A DNA stretch of 64,000 nucleotides, from positions 712,748 through 776,747 of the forward strand of contig CANLQD010000001.1 of NCBI GenBank assembly GCA_947493175.1, read 5' to 3'. Source of the DNA: an uncultured Flavobacteriaceae bacterium (GTDB taxonomy: Bacteria; Bacteroidota; Bacteroidia; Flavobacteriales; Flavobacteriaceae). The notes beneath the pieces are model-generated. The model did no database searches and had not been told where the DNA came from. It worked only from the letters and a program-made list of their open reading frames with translations. This document shows, in pieces, positions 18,344 to 29,100 of the stretch; position 1 is the stretch's first letter, and each line of letters begins with the position of its first letter. The translations under genes were made by a program, and so were the position numbers.

Positions 18344-18490
18344 GCGCGCCAACTGGCCTGTTCGCTAAAAATGCCCACCGGGCATTTTCTTAACGCTCCA
18401 TCCTGTCACAGAGCTTTCCCCGGTGTCCGTCGCTATCTTCCGATAGCTTGGTGCCCGGGGCATTGTAATTATACAATAAAAAACCACAAC
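18344..18490 (-). repeat. Chimeric repeat module, copy A
   Basis: About 147 bases matching copy B (16320-16468). In gene direction it begins with a hairpin (ACCAC/GTGGT, complement of 18483-18503, then a T run), carries the ~75-base Rhs-derived piece and the non-Rhs piece, and runs directly into the Rhs core copy of the orphan tip. The frame upstream of the orphan ATG is closed by TAA inside this module. The adjoining 18491-18675 holds no gene I can support. Confidence 0.85.
18368..18388 (-). terminator. Hairpin terminator between first immunity gene and orphan tip
   Basis: AAAATGCCC at 18368-18376 and GGGCATTTT at 18380-18388 form a perfect 9-base inverted repeat with a 3-base loop and A/T flanks, so it could stop transcription in either direction. 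It would isolate the displaced toxin cassette from the main Rhs transcript. Confidence 0.65.
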
Positions 18491-18675
18491 CTAAAGCCGT
18501 GGTCTTCCAATATCCTATTTCTTACCCGGTAGGGTCACTCGTCAAAGACCATCGGTAGCCTAGCCCAAAGTCGGGAGACCTCGCGCAGCATGGTTCTTTT
18601 TTTGATTAATTGGCTATCAAAACGTTGTTTAGCTATTTTGTCAAGAGCACCGTTTTGAACCATTATCCCGTAGAA

Positions 18676-19170
18676 TTAGTCCATACTGAAAGCATTGAGA
18701 ATTACATTTAGAAAACTGTCTTGATAAATCTTAATGCTAAGAGAGTCAAAAAACTGTTTTAATTCTTTTGGCATACGCATACACCCAGAATAACCATCCT
18801 GTCTAAGATAATAATCATCTTTGAGCCTCGACCAAAACTCAGATTCTTCAAAAAAACAATCTTCTATTAAGCTGTAATACAAAACCAACTTTTTTTGAAC
18901 TTTCTCCCAATTTTCAATTTCCATTGACAAATAAGATAAAACAACTGTTGTTAGTTTTTCAAAATCCTTCCTATTGAGGGGCACGCTATTCGCCTTTAAA
19001 ACATCAATAATCCTTGAGTCTTTATCATTTTTGGTTATTGAACTTAACTCAATAAATATTTGATCGCTATAATCTAACATTATATTTTTATCTGACCAAT
19101 CCAATAATTCTTCTCTAGAGACCAGTTTCAAAACAAATGCTATTTCTAATACTTTTAGGTTTTTCACCAT
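18676..19170 (-). CDS. Putative immunity protein of the large Rhs toxin
   Basis: 164 residues, predicted mostly helical, no signal peptide and no family that I can name with confidence. It starts 10 bases after the stop of the large Rhs gene on the same strand, is AT-rich like the toxin tip, and contains many charged helices (VSREELLDWSDKNIML, SEFWSRLKDDYYL). Position, size and composition are those of an immunity protein that protects against the tip encoded at 19181-19480. The mechanism is unknown. Confidence 0.7.
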   Translation of the reverse strand: MVKNLKVLEIAFVLKLVSREELLDWSDKNIMLDYSDQIFIELSSITKNDKDSRIIDVLKANSVPLNRKDFEKLTTVVLSYLSMEIENWEKVQKKLVLYYSLIEDCFFEESEFWSRLKDDYYLRQDGYSGCMRMPKELKQFFDSLSIKIYQDSFLNVILNAFSMD

Positions 19171-19180
19171 AAACTGAATG

Positions 19181-22100
19181 CTATTTATAAAATCCTGGGC
19201 CTTCGTGAAATATACTGCGCTTCCAAGGATTAATGCCTATCGAAAAATATTTGTTACCTACTTTATAGTTAAAATATACGGTTCTGTAATCCTTAATTCC
19301 CATTTTTCCATATAGTAGGATGTCTTTTCTTATAAATGTGGTAGACCTATGAGTAACATCTTGATAAAAGAGTCTGGATTTAGGAGTTGATGTCATGTAA
19401 AAATACTGGCCTACAGCACTCCGGAAATTTACTCCAACATATCCGATGCCAAGACCGGTTACACTACCAAGAGCAGCCCCGGAATAATAATTCCCCACCG
19501 CATAACCGGCCCCATAAGGGTCGCCATTCAACAACGTGGTCGCAGTGTTGTACCCAAAATCGTAAGACCCTTTTAGTGTCCTGTACAACTGATATGGACC
19601 GCCACCAATTATCCCTGACACTCCACCACTCGAATCAAAGCCTTTTTGCCATTCTCCGATAGGATCATCGATAGCCCGTTCAAACTGTTGCACCACACTG
19701 TCCCAAGTGTCGCTTAAAATATTTTTGGCACCATCTACTAGTCCTTTTTTGACAGCTTTCACAGGGTTCATGGCATTTAATTCTGCTTGAATCATCTGTG
19801 CCTGTACCCTAAAATAAGCCTCGAAACAATCCCCTGTCTTACACTCTCCATCGGAGGAGCCGCCTCCACCATTATTGCCGGAGGTAACTCCGCTCCTATT
19901 GGCCATCACGACCTCGTTATAATCCGAGGAGCTCATCGTAACCACCTTCCCGGTATTCAGATTGGTGATATCGACCGTGCCCCCGCCGCCGGATACATGT
20001 ATCCCGTACATCGAGGCCTCGTCCGCGGTAATATCGGTATAGCCGTTGCTCCCCACCACCGGCGACATCCCATCGGGATCGATGAAGAAGACCGGGTTGT
20101 CGAAGGCATAGTTATAGGGCGAATGTCGGCGCATCTGCTCCGCCAAGGGGTCCAGGTTCATCCAACGCCCCAGGGCCGGGTCGTAGTTCCGGGCCGATAC
20201 GTCGTACCAGGCCAGGTCCATGTCTGCTTGGTATTCCTTGCCGCCGAACTTCCAGCGTTGGGCCACATCGTTGCCCAAGGCAGAGGTCAGGGTGTTGTAC
20301 CCCCTATGCTTGAGCCCGAAGGGGTAGTAGTTGTTCTCTTCTACGATTTCCAGACCACCATCGGCCGGGTCCCGGGTGTAGCTGAGGCGTACATTGCCCA
20401 AATGGTCGGTATACTGGTACACGTACCCGTATTGCCCATTGTCTACCTTTACATAACCCTCTGGCTGCGAGAAAAACTGAAGGGTCGTCGCGGTGGCGTT
20501 GCCTTCGTAAATATAATTGCCCGCATAATCAGTGTGTGTCACAGAACTTTCCCCGGTATCCGTCGCTATCTTCCGAAGCTTGGCGCCCGTGGCATCGTAA
20601 ATATATACAATATTTCCTACATTTCCGTTCCCGTTGATGGTCACTTTGGTAGGGAGGTCCAAGTGGTTGTACTCGATGGCCGTGATACCCTTGTTCAGGT
20701 CGGAGACCATGTTGCCGTTTTGGTCGTAGGTATAATCGGTACCGCCGCCGGGATTGCCATCTACAAAGCCGGTGGTAGCGCCATCCAGGTCGCTTACCCG
20801 CTCTAATTGGTTGCCGCTATAGGTATAGCTTAAATCATCCATCAACCCAAACTCGGTGGCCGCCACATTGGTATGTCCCTGCCGTTGCAGTTGTTCAATA
20901 TTGCCGTTCTTGTCGTATTGTACCAGGTCTAGATCGTAATGACCGGTATTGTCTTCGGCCTTTGTGATCCGGTTCAGGGCGTCGTAGGTATAGGTATAGG
21001 AATCACTAATGTCGTTCGTTCCGGTCTGCACACTGGCCGTTTTCCAAAAGGTCTGGGAAATGTTGCCGTTGTACAATTCCTTCCCGGTCACGTCGGAATC
21101 GTGGTACTTAAGGCCAAAAGCAAAGAGCTGATCGCCCAGGTTGGTGAGATCGTTCAACTGCGTTAACCAACCCCGTACGTTATAGGCATGGGTGGTTTGT
21201 TGCAAGCCTACCGAATTGGTAACCGTGGCGGCTGCTTCGCCCCCTACTTTCTTGACTTGTAGCTGCCCCAGGGCATCGTATTCGTTCAGGACAATCAATT
21301 CCTGATCGCCCGTGTTTCCCCCGCCCGGTACCAGGGTCAATTGGGTACCGGCCTCCAACACCCCATCGGTAGTAAAGATGCGTTGCGTGGCCGATTGGGG
21401 GGTGTTTACCGTTTGTCCCGTAAGATCCAGGATTGGCGGAATAGCGTTGTCGCTTGCGCCCGGGCACACATTGCCCAGGGTACCGTCGCCCACACATTGG
21501 GTCTGGGCCAATAACCGGCCCGTATGGTCGTAGGTGAAATTATCAATGGTCACGATGGTCGCGCCATTTCGGGTATGGGTAGTTCTTACCTTGGTAGGCT
21601 TGCCGGTAAAATCGAGCTGGTTCTCCACGATATCGACCGTGCCCAAAAACGCGTTCTGGCTATAGGCGTATACGGCGCGCCCCTTGTCGTCATAATAGGT
21701 GAGGGCGTGGATCCAGTTATTCGGCCCGTCTACCTCGAGTACCTTTACCTGACTCAAAGTGGGCAGCCCGTGTACTTGATCGCTCTGTGTTTCGGCCGGG
21801 CTAGACCCTAAAATCGTAATACTGCCAGGGACACCGGCCGGTAGGTTCAGATTATCGTAACTATCATAGTAGCTAATGGTCTGCACCTCACTAATGGTAT
21901 TTTTTGGATATCCATCGTTGGTATAATATAGCGTAGCGCCCCCCACGGTAATCGCCTGATCGGTGCGGGTTACCCAGAGCACGCCGGCAAGACCGCTTAC
22001 ATACACCTGTGCCTGCTCCCTGGTCTCGGCATTGATCGCGATACCGGTATAGGCTACCCGCCCGTGCACATCGTATTTTGTAAAGAGCCACTCGTTGTTG

Positions 22101-25100
22101 GCGCGTAGGTTGGCATCTTGCGTCATTACAGGCTGGTCTAGGTTGTTGTAGACCATATAGTCCCAATCTTTTTTGCCCGGCACCCATTTTTGTACCACCC
22201 GATTGCGATGGTCGTATACATATTGGTAGCCCACGTCTTCCATAGCGGCCAGCAAGGTCGCCAGGTCGGCCGTATGGGGCTCCATCAGGGGCGGTAGTAC
22301 GTAGCTCAGGTTGCCGTAATCGTCGTATACGTAGTAGGTATCATGTGCAACGGCCTGTTCCCCATTGTCTAACGTATCGCCATCCGCATTTAAATCTATA
22401 TCGGCATAGGTACGTTTGAGCAGTACCCGGCCCTGTTTGTCTTTGAACTCTTCGACGGTATGGTTTTGGGTGGTGCCGTCATGGTTTTCATCGCGCACTA
22501 CGGTCTTGCTCAGTTCCCCCTCGTCGTACACCCCCAAATCTAGCAGGGTAGGGTAATAGGTTTTGTTGGTGAAATTTAGGCTTACCCCAAATTTTCGCAC
22601 TTCTTGGGCCTCGTTGGTTTCATAGGCCATTTCTACTTCGTGGCCGTTGCCCAATTTCCAGGTTTCACCGGGGGCCGCCTGTTTCTCGACCCGGTTCAGG
22701 GGCGAACGTTCAAAGCCCTGTTGGCTATAGGGGTTGGTCTGTGAAACATCGATCCCGATAAAATCATCTTCATAGGCCGCTTTGTAATATTCCCGGGTAG
22801 CCTGGGCCATATCCAAGGTACGGTAGCTTCCCAAGGCTCCCTGGGTATCGGGAAGGGGTACCGGGAGCCACTCCTTGTCCTTACGACCATAGGAGTCGTA
22901 CCCGATATGCTGTACAATATCGAGCGAATCGGGCGATTGGCGAATGGCAATATTCTGAATGGGCCGCCCCAAACCATCGAAATAGGCGATGTCCTGTATG
23001 TAGGCGTTGTCTTCGAGAAACTTGGTTCCTGGGACCGAATTGCGCTTTTCTTGATAGTTTCGGGTATAGATATAGTTGCGGTCTCCGGAATCATAGGTCG
23101 TATCGGGAGTATTGTTGCAACTGCCACCGGGAACCGGAGGGGTACCGCAATCGTTCTCCAAGGAATAGGCATTGTCGTTACAGTCGTCAATGGGAAGGAC
23201 CGTTTCGGTCCACCCCGTGCCGGGACTTCCACAATTTTGCTGGCTGCTGACGGCATGGCCATCACCATCAGCATCAAGGTACCAGGTGCTCGTCTGTGCC
23301 ACTTGCGCCAAAATCGGATGTCTTTCCGAGGTGCAGCCGGTAGTCGGGCTTATGGCCTCAACATAGAAAGTGGTGTCCTGGTCTATATTTGGGCTATAGG
23401 AAGATCCCTCTGCCAAGTGGGTGCCTCCCGTAGCTATGGTGTACCAGCGTAGCGTACCGTTGCCCGATGCGGTCAATTCAATGGTACCGGGGCCGCAGCG
23501 GTCTACACTATTTCCGGTCGGGGTCGGTGGTAAGGGGTCCAGGCTAACGGTAATCGGTTGCCGGTTTTGGACTGGATAGGCGCAGCCCCCGGAATTATAC
23601 AAGGTACCCCCGACCCAAAAGGTCTTGGTACCGTCATTTTCCATATCGCTTTGGTCCAAGTTGATAGAAAGGCTCAGACCCGAACCAATTGCGGTACCGC
23701 CCGAGGCGGCCTCATACCAATCAAGGGTATGGCCGGTGCCGCCATTGGTAATGTTCGCGGCAAGTATAAACGAACCGCTGCCACAACGGTCGGTATTGGT
23801 GCTGACATCCTGTAAACTTAAGGAAGGTACCGCCCCGTTGTTTTGATAGGTGGCGGTGACTTGTCTGCGCTTACTTTCACAATTGTTCTGCACTGCGGAT
23901 ACCCAATAGCTGATATCGTTACCGGCCAGGGTCACCGTTACCGATGTCATGTAGGAACCTATTTCGTTCACTTCTGGAGTAATGGTATTGGGGCCGGTGG
24001 CAGTAGTATACCAAATATGGGAGATCCCGTTACCGCTGGGAGAGGTGGCACTGAGTTCTACGCTGTTATTTCCACAAGTGTTCGATCCCCCGTTGACCGA
24101 TGGTGCCGCCGGTGGTGTACCAATGGCTACCGTAATTTCATTAGAGTAAGCGTTTTGCCCACAGGAAGAGACCCTTCTTCTATAGGTACGGGTAACGGTT
24201 TGGTTGTTTCCCGGATTGTATGTGAACGCTGTGGTGCTTGCGCTGCCGATGTTGTTCCAGGTGCTAGAGCCCTCATTTCTATACTGCCATTGGTAAAGAC
24301 GGTCTGCACTGTCGCCTCCTGATGCTTCCGACACATTTCCCAATGGGGAAGGGTCGCCCCCGGAACAGACGGTTTGATCTCCGTTGATGGTACCCCCGCT
24401 TAGGGTAGGTCGCACTGTTACGGTAATCTGGTTCGAGGAATAAGCGGCTTGTCCGCAGGAAACGACCTGCCTGCGATAGGTTCGGGTCACGGTTTGGTTG
24501 GCCGGAGGGTCGTAGGCTAGAGCTGAAGCACTTGCCGGGCCAATATTGTTCCAGCTACTGGAGCCTGTGTTCCGGTATTGCCATTGATAGATCCGGTCGG
24601 TGGGATCTCCTCCGCCAGCACTCGAGGAAGACCCTAATGTAGACGGATTGCCGTTGTAGCAGATGGTCTGGTTCCCATTGATGCTGCCTCCAGAAGGAGC
24701 TGCATACAGTGAAATCCTTACTTTGTTAGAGTAGGCGGTGGTACTGCAGGAGGTGACCTTTCTGCGATACCAACGCGCTGTGGTAAGGTTGTTATTCGGG
24801 TTGTAGGTAACGGCATTGGAATTGGCAATATCGGTATACGAACCGTTCTCGCTACTGGCAAATTGCCAGGTATAGGTGTAGTTGCTCCCGTCTCCCCCAC
24901 TGGCACTTGAAGTGCTGGTAAAGGCCTCGGGATCGGTATTGGTACAGATGGTGGTTCGGGGGTTGCCGATGCCACCACCGTTTAGGGTAAAACTGTTAAA
25001 GGTAGCGGTAACCTGTCTTCTAGGACCTTCGCATTGGCCAATCTTTTCGGCTACCCAGTAGCTGGTCTGCTCCCCGTTGTTTACCGTAATTTCGGATACG

Positions 25101-26086
25101 AATTGGCCCGTATTCGAGGTTGATACCGTTTTGCTCGTAACCCCGTTTCCGGTGGCCGACGTATACCAAACGTGACTCAGACCTGTTTTTTGATTACTGA
25201 TGGCGCTCAGTTGTAGACTGTTCGGTGAGGAGCAGTTGTTCTCTTCGTTTCCGGCTTCAGGCGTTTCTACATTGGCCACATTGACCTGAAGGGACCGTGC
25301 CGCGCTTTGGCATCCGTTGGTATTGGTCACCCGTACCGTATAGGCCGTAGAAGCCGATGGTGCGGTAGCAAAACTGGTACTGTTGGATTTTACCTTGATG
25401 CTGCCCTGATACCAATCGTATACCCATCCTGAAGTGGGCCCTGAAATGTTGAAAGTCGTTGTCTGTCCTGCACAGATGTCCCTTGAAGCGTTTCCTGAAA
25501 CCACGGGAGCCGAGGGAGCGGTAGGAAAACTTACAGATCGGGATGCCGAGGAGGCACTCCATTGGCCGCTTGAACCGTTGGAACGGGCCCGCAGGTAGTA
25601 GGTGCCGTTGCCGGATGGGGTGTACGTACTAGCGCTGTTAGCAGTGCTGGTACCGCTTGAATTGGTCCCCTGCCAGTACCAGGTAACCCCGGAGGGCGGT
25701 GTACCTCGAGATAGTGTAACGGCACAGTTGGCCGTTGTTGCCGTGGGTGTATCTGGCGTTGGTACGGTAATGTTAACCGTTTTTGTCCCTACCCGGGAGT
25801 AGTTGTCCAATTGCACCCGTACGTTAAAGCTCCCGAAACCGGTCGCCTGTACCTGTATCGACGAGCCCGTAGTACTTCCCTGAATCGCGGCGCCACTTCC
25901 TTCGATCCACCAAGAGATACTGCTATACGAAGTGAATACTTGGTAGGTTTTGGTCTGGCCATTGGCAATGACGTTGTCGCCCGAAATGGTGACATTTTGC
26001 TGTGCCCTTGCGTGAACGGTGCCCATCAACCAAAGAAGAACAAGGAGCAATGGGGTATGTATCAAAGAAATACGTATCGGTTTCAT
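19181..26086 (-). CDS. Rhs polymorphic toxin with DUF6443 domain and unrecognised C-terminal tip
   Basis: 2301 residues with a signal peptide ending ARAQ. Order: Ig-like N-terminal region (to ~1000) that includes three tandem ~95-residue units (INGNQTICYNGNPS type, about 360-660); DUF6443 domain near 1005-1150 (DIAYFDGLGRPIQNIAI); YD/Rhs repeats to about 1900 (YDHRNRVVQKW, YDALGQLQVKKVGG); Rhs core near 1950-2010 ([25 protein letters not shown]). The last ~100 residues are an AT-rich variable tip (KDILLYGKMGIKDY, KYFSIGINPWKRSIF) that I do not recognise. No T9SS sorting domain is visible. Rhs shells encapsulate their tip and release it by self-cleavage after the core. A putative immunity gene follows 10 bases downstream. 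It is transcribed with the second Rhs gene 41 bases upstream. Confidence 0.9.
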   Translation of the reverse strand: MKPIRISLIHTPLLLVLLWLMGTVHARAQQNVTISGDNVIANGQTKTYQVFTSYSSISWWIEGSGAAIQGSTTGSSIQVQATGFGSFNVRVQLDNYSRVGTKTVNITVPTPDTPTATTANCAVTLSRGTPPSGVTWYWQGTNSSGTSTANSASTYTPSGNGTYYLRARSNGSSGQWSASSASRSVSFPTAPSAPVVSGNASRDICAGQTTTFNISGPTSGWVYDWYQGSIKVKSNSTSFATAPSASTAYTVRVTNTNGCQSAARSLQVNVANVETPEAGNEENNCSSPNSLQLSAISNQKTGLSHVWYTSATGNGVTSKTVSTSNTGQFVSEITVNNGEQTSYWVAEKIGQCEGPRRQVTATFNSFTLNGGGIGNPRTTICTNTDPEAFTSTSSASGGDGSNYTYTWQFASSENGSYTDIANSNAVTYNPNNNLTTARWYRRKVTSCSTTAYSNKVRISLYAAPSGGSINGNQTICYNGNPSTLGSSSSAGGGDPTDRIYQWQYRNTGSSSWNNIGPASASALAYDPPANQTVTRTYRRQVVSCGQAAYSSNQITVTVRPTLSGGTINGDQTVCSGGDPSPLGNVSEASGGDSADRLYQWQYRNEGSSTWNNIGSASTTAFTYNPGNNQTVTRTYRRRVSSCGQNAYSNEITVAIGTPPAAPSVNGGSNTCGNNSVELSATSPSGNGISHIWYTTATGPNTITPEVNEIGSYMTSVTVTLAGNDISYWVSAVQNNCESKRRQVTATYQNNGAVPSLSLQDVSTNTDRCGSGSFILAANITNGGTGHTLDWYEAASGGTAIGSGLSLSINLDQSDMENDGTKTFWVGGTLYNSGGCAYPVQNRQPITVSLDPLPPTPTGNSVDRCGPGTIELTASGNGTLRWYTIATGGTHLAEGSSYSPNIDQDTTFYVEAISPTTGCTSERHPILAQVAQTSTWYLDADGDGHAVSSQQNCGSPGTGWTETVLPIDDCNDNAYSLENDCGTPPVPGGSCNNTPDTTYDSGDRNYIYTRNYQEKRNSVPGTKFLEDNAYIQDIAYFDGLGRPIQNIAIRQSPDSLDIVQHIGYDSYGRKDKEWLPVPLPDTQGALGSYRTLDMAQATREYYKAAYEDDFIGIDVSQTNPYSQQGFERSPLNRVEKQAAPGETWKLGNGHEVEMAYETNEAQEVRKFGVSLNFTNKTYYPTLLDLGVYDEGELSKTVVRDENHDGTTQNHTVEEFKDKQGRVLLKRTYADIDLNADGDTLDNGEQAVAHDTYYVYDDYGNLSYVLPPLMEPHTADLATLLAAMEDVGYQYVYDHRNRVVQKWVPGKKDWDYMVYNNLDQPVMTQDANLRANNEWLFTKYDVHGRVAYTGIAINAETREQAQVYVSGLAGVLWVTRTDQAITVGGATLYYTNDGYPKNTISEVQTISYYDSYDNLNLPAGVPGSITILGSSPAETQSDQVHGLPTLSQVKVLEVDGPNNWIHALTYYDDKGRAVYAYSQNAFLGTVDIVENQLDFTGKPTKVRTTHTRNGATIVTIDNFTYDHTGRLLAQTQCVGDGTLGNVCPGASDNAIPPILDLTGQTVNTPQSATQRIFTTDGVLEAGTQLTLVPGGGNTGDQELIVLNEYDALGQLQVKKVGGEAAATVTNSVGLQQTTHAYNVRGWLTQLNDLTNLGDQLFAFGLKYHDSDVTGKELYNGNISQTFWKTASVQTGTNDISDSYTYTYDALNRITKAEDNTGHYDLDLVQYDKNGNIEQLQRQGHTNVAATEFGLMDDLSYTYSGNQLERVSDLDGATTGFVDGNPGGGTDYTYDQNGNMVSDLNKGITAIEYNHLDLPTKVTINGNGNVGNIVYIYDATGAKLRKIATDTGESSVTHTDYAGNYIYEGNATATTLQFFSQPEGYVKVDNGQYGYVYQYTDHLGNVRLSYTRDPADGGLEIVEENNYYPFGLKHRGYNTLTSALGNDVAQRWKFGGKEYQADMDLAWYDVSARNYDPALGRWMNLDPLAEQMRRHSPYNYAFDNPVFFIDPDGMSPVVGSNGYTDITADEASMYGIHVSGGGGTVDITNLNTGKVVTMSSSDYNEVVMANRSGVTSGNNGGGGSSDGECKTGDCFEAYFRVQAQMIQAELNAMNPVKAVKKGLVDGAKNILSDTWDSVVQQFERAIDDPIGEWQKGFDSSGGVSGIIGGGPYQLYRTLKGSYDFGYNTATTLLNGDPYGAGYAVGNYYSGAALGSVTGLGIGYVGVNFRSAVGQYFYMTSTPKSRLFYQDVTHRSTTFIRKDILLYGKMGIKDYRTVYFNYKVGNKYFSIGINPWKRSIFHEGPGFYK
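19926..20238 (-). repeat. Direct repeat of the Rhs core, copy in the full-length gene
   Basis: The partner of 18028-18340. The shared stretch encodes [20 protein letters not shown] through the [18 protein letters not shown] region, after which the proteins diverge. It marks the junction between conserved Rhs core and exchangeable tip. Confidence 0.9.
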
Positions 26087-26127
26087 ATGCTGAAAAATAG
26101 GGGTGGTTAGGTTTGTTGGTTTGCTGT

Positions 26128-29100
26128 TTATTGCTGGTCGTTCTCGCCTTGGTAATGGTATTGGTAGTCACTTACCAAATGGTTGTCACCATCACGTACC
26201 TCTTTTAAACGATTGTGGGCATCGTAGCTATAGTACATGGTATACCCCCTGGCATCGGTAACGCTGGTAACCCCGATCAAGGGTATGTAGGTATAGCTGG
26301 TGACCATGGCATTGGGGAGCCCGTCCCGAACCTTTTGAAGTTCGGCCCGTATCTCGGCATCGGTCTTGGAAACGTCGTTGATCACCGTCAGGTCTACCCC
26401 TGTGGCCAATACTTGGTCGTAAGTGGCATTTTCAATTTTCGCTACCGGATATTGGTGTCGATACCCCCAGAGATAAGCAATTTTGACACCCTGCTCCTTG
26501 GAAACCTCGAGTGGATTCCCATAGGTATCATAGCGATGATAGTTCAACCGGTTTTCCATGGGATTTTCAACAGCGTCGAATGTGCCTTTTAGAGTGCGAA
26601 CAGACCCCGGCCATATGTTATCGGACAATACGCTTTCGTCGCCGTCCCAATCTTGGTAATAGGTTCGCTGTATCGTTTTTTGCCCATTTACCGTGGTTTC
26701 TGTTTGAATGGGTTCCGCTATTCTATATACCGAAGGTGACCTTAGTCTACCAAAAAGTTGTATTTCGTTGGAACTCAATTCAGGAGCGCCCAATGAGTTG
26801 GGGAGCGCCGCATCAATCGGATAATAGGTCCTTGTAATTACCTCTTCCCCTTTGCTATTGGTAAGCCGACTAAGTGTACGTTGGTAATGCGAGCTATTGT
26901 TATATTCAAATTCTTGTACCGTTGTCAAAGGATTGCTGCCATTCGCATCCCAAATAGTTTGGGTGGTTCCTACCTGTTGTATCACATTGGAGTAATAGGG
27001 ATATAGCTGAAATTTCATGGCATCACAAAACCAATAGGTAGCACCCGCCTCGGCGACCACATAAACGGGAAGCTCTTTGCTTGCGCTAATTACCCGATCA
27101 GTGTTCTCGTAGAGTCTAAAAAGATTAAACTGATTATCTTCTATTCCGTTGATCCTGTAATCATTTTTGGTTTCAGATATCAGCACATAGTTATCCCCGA
27201 CCCGTTTGTATTCTTCCTGCTTCTTTAACAGACCATTGTGGGGTACTCGAATGGGTGGGAATTTATGATAGCTATCTTCATAATCAATAGGAGCTAGTGA
27301 TCTAAAGTGGTCGGACTGGTTGTGAAAATATTTAACGGTTTTTCCATTATCTCCACTGTTGCCCTCTTGGGTAATCGTTACCTGATCGTAGCCCACATAC
27401 GAACCATGGTCCTTGGAAAATACGTTATGTGAAGTAGCAGAACCTATCGTTACCGGCAGTGCCCCGTATACATCTTGATCCGAGTATTTTTTGATTGCTA
27501 AATCTAAAACAGCTATTTGGTGAATGGCAAAATTGGGCAAAGTCTTTATTTTACCATATGATTTTTCTACTACGGTACCGTCGGTTAGCGTATCTTTATA
27601 ATGATAGTCATAGTTTCTCTTCGTAACTACACTACCATCATTATCATAGTCGGTAATCGAGGCTACGCGTAAACCGCCACCTATGGAATATTGTTTATCA
27701 GCACTTACGTCTACATCTTCCCATTCAGCTTTTATATCTGCCGATCCATAGTAAAGACCATTATCGCTGTCAAAAAACGCCTTGATCTTATATTCATCAT
27801 CTGTCAGCTTGAATTGCGTATTTACATCATACCGCCATTCTTCACTCCAAGTATAGTTAATAACCGCACCATAATTCAAATTTTGTTCCACGGTCACATT
27901 ATCCCAATCTAGGTTATCTGATGGAATGGTGAACCTAGGCCTCATTAAATTGCCATTTACATCGGTAAATTCTACATAGAATTTTTCCTGCCAATTTGGT
28001 CTTTGAGGTTTCGAATTGGCATATTGACCATTATTGAAAGAAGTACTCCAACCCGTAAATGTCACATTGAAGGTTAGTTTTAGCACCCCGAATCTATTTG
28101 GTTCAATACTAATCTCATCGACTATGGTATCTTTCTCGGCAGCGGATACTCGGCTAGCCCTTTTCGAAATAGGAACTGCAGGGATAGGGGCATCATTAAA
28201 GTTTCCATTGTCGTCGTAGGTGTTCAGTTCATAATCAAACTCTGTGGAACCTTTGGTCGGATAGTGGATCTTCTTTAGGCTGAAGATTTTGGCAAAGTTT
28301 TCGGAAGGAAGGCGTTTTGCCTTTTTTTCTTGATCAAAGATAGAGTACTGCGATACATGGCTATAGATATAAGGAATAAATATATCTCGATTGTACGCTC
28401 CGTTATAAAACCCCCAATAATCCTGCCCCATGTAAGTTTTATTGGGAACAAAGCTTTCATTGAAGTATTCGAAGGAATGTGTACTAATATTATTTTCCGT
28501 TACGGCATCCAATCGCAAACGTAGGTTCAAATCGGGGTAATTGTTATCCAAGGCCGCTATTTCCTGGCCATAGTCACCATTCGCCAACGATATGTTTCGA
28601 TAATCGTAGTTCTTTTCGGTTCCAAAGTAACAGTAGCTAAAATCGTAGGTGTTGACAACTTCTTCTCTTGAATTTAGAATTTCAATAGATTCCAAATAAC
28701 TGGAAGGCATATCCTTTCGAACCCCAGGAGCAGAGTAGTTCATTTTTAATTCCTGTGTTTTGATGCCATCGGACTTGTACAACCCAATATGGGTCAAAAA
28801 TACATTGGTCGATTCTGTTATGGGTCCTGGAAAAACGTCATAGCTGTAGGAAGGGGCACTAGAACCGCCTGTTGTGGCGGCATAAGTTTGCGTAAACGAT
28901 CGAAAAGGCCTGTTCTTTCCTGAAGTGTCATAATCAAACTCCGCGATATTTCCATAAATATCTGTTACACGCTTTAGATGCCAAGCAGATACGATGTCAG
29001 CTATATTAGCACCATTAGGATAACGGGTAATCGTACGAACGCTGAACTCGTAGACCATACCATCTTCGGTACTAATTTCGAAGTCGGGCGTTCCTGTTCC

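Noticed and set aside
19787..20806. 339-residue plus-strand frame within the Rhs gene
   Set aside because: It is antisense to the GC-rich Rhs core, with no signal, motif or start context; a similar shadow recurs at 17901-18368 because the core is duplicated.
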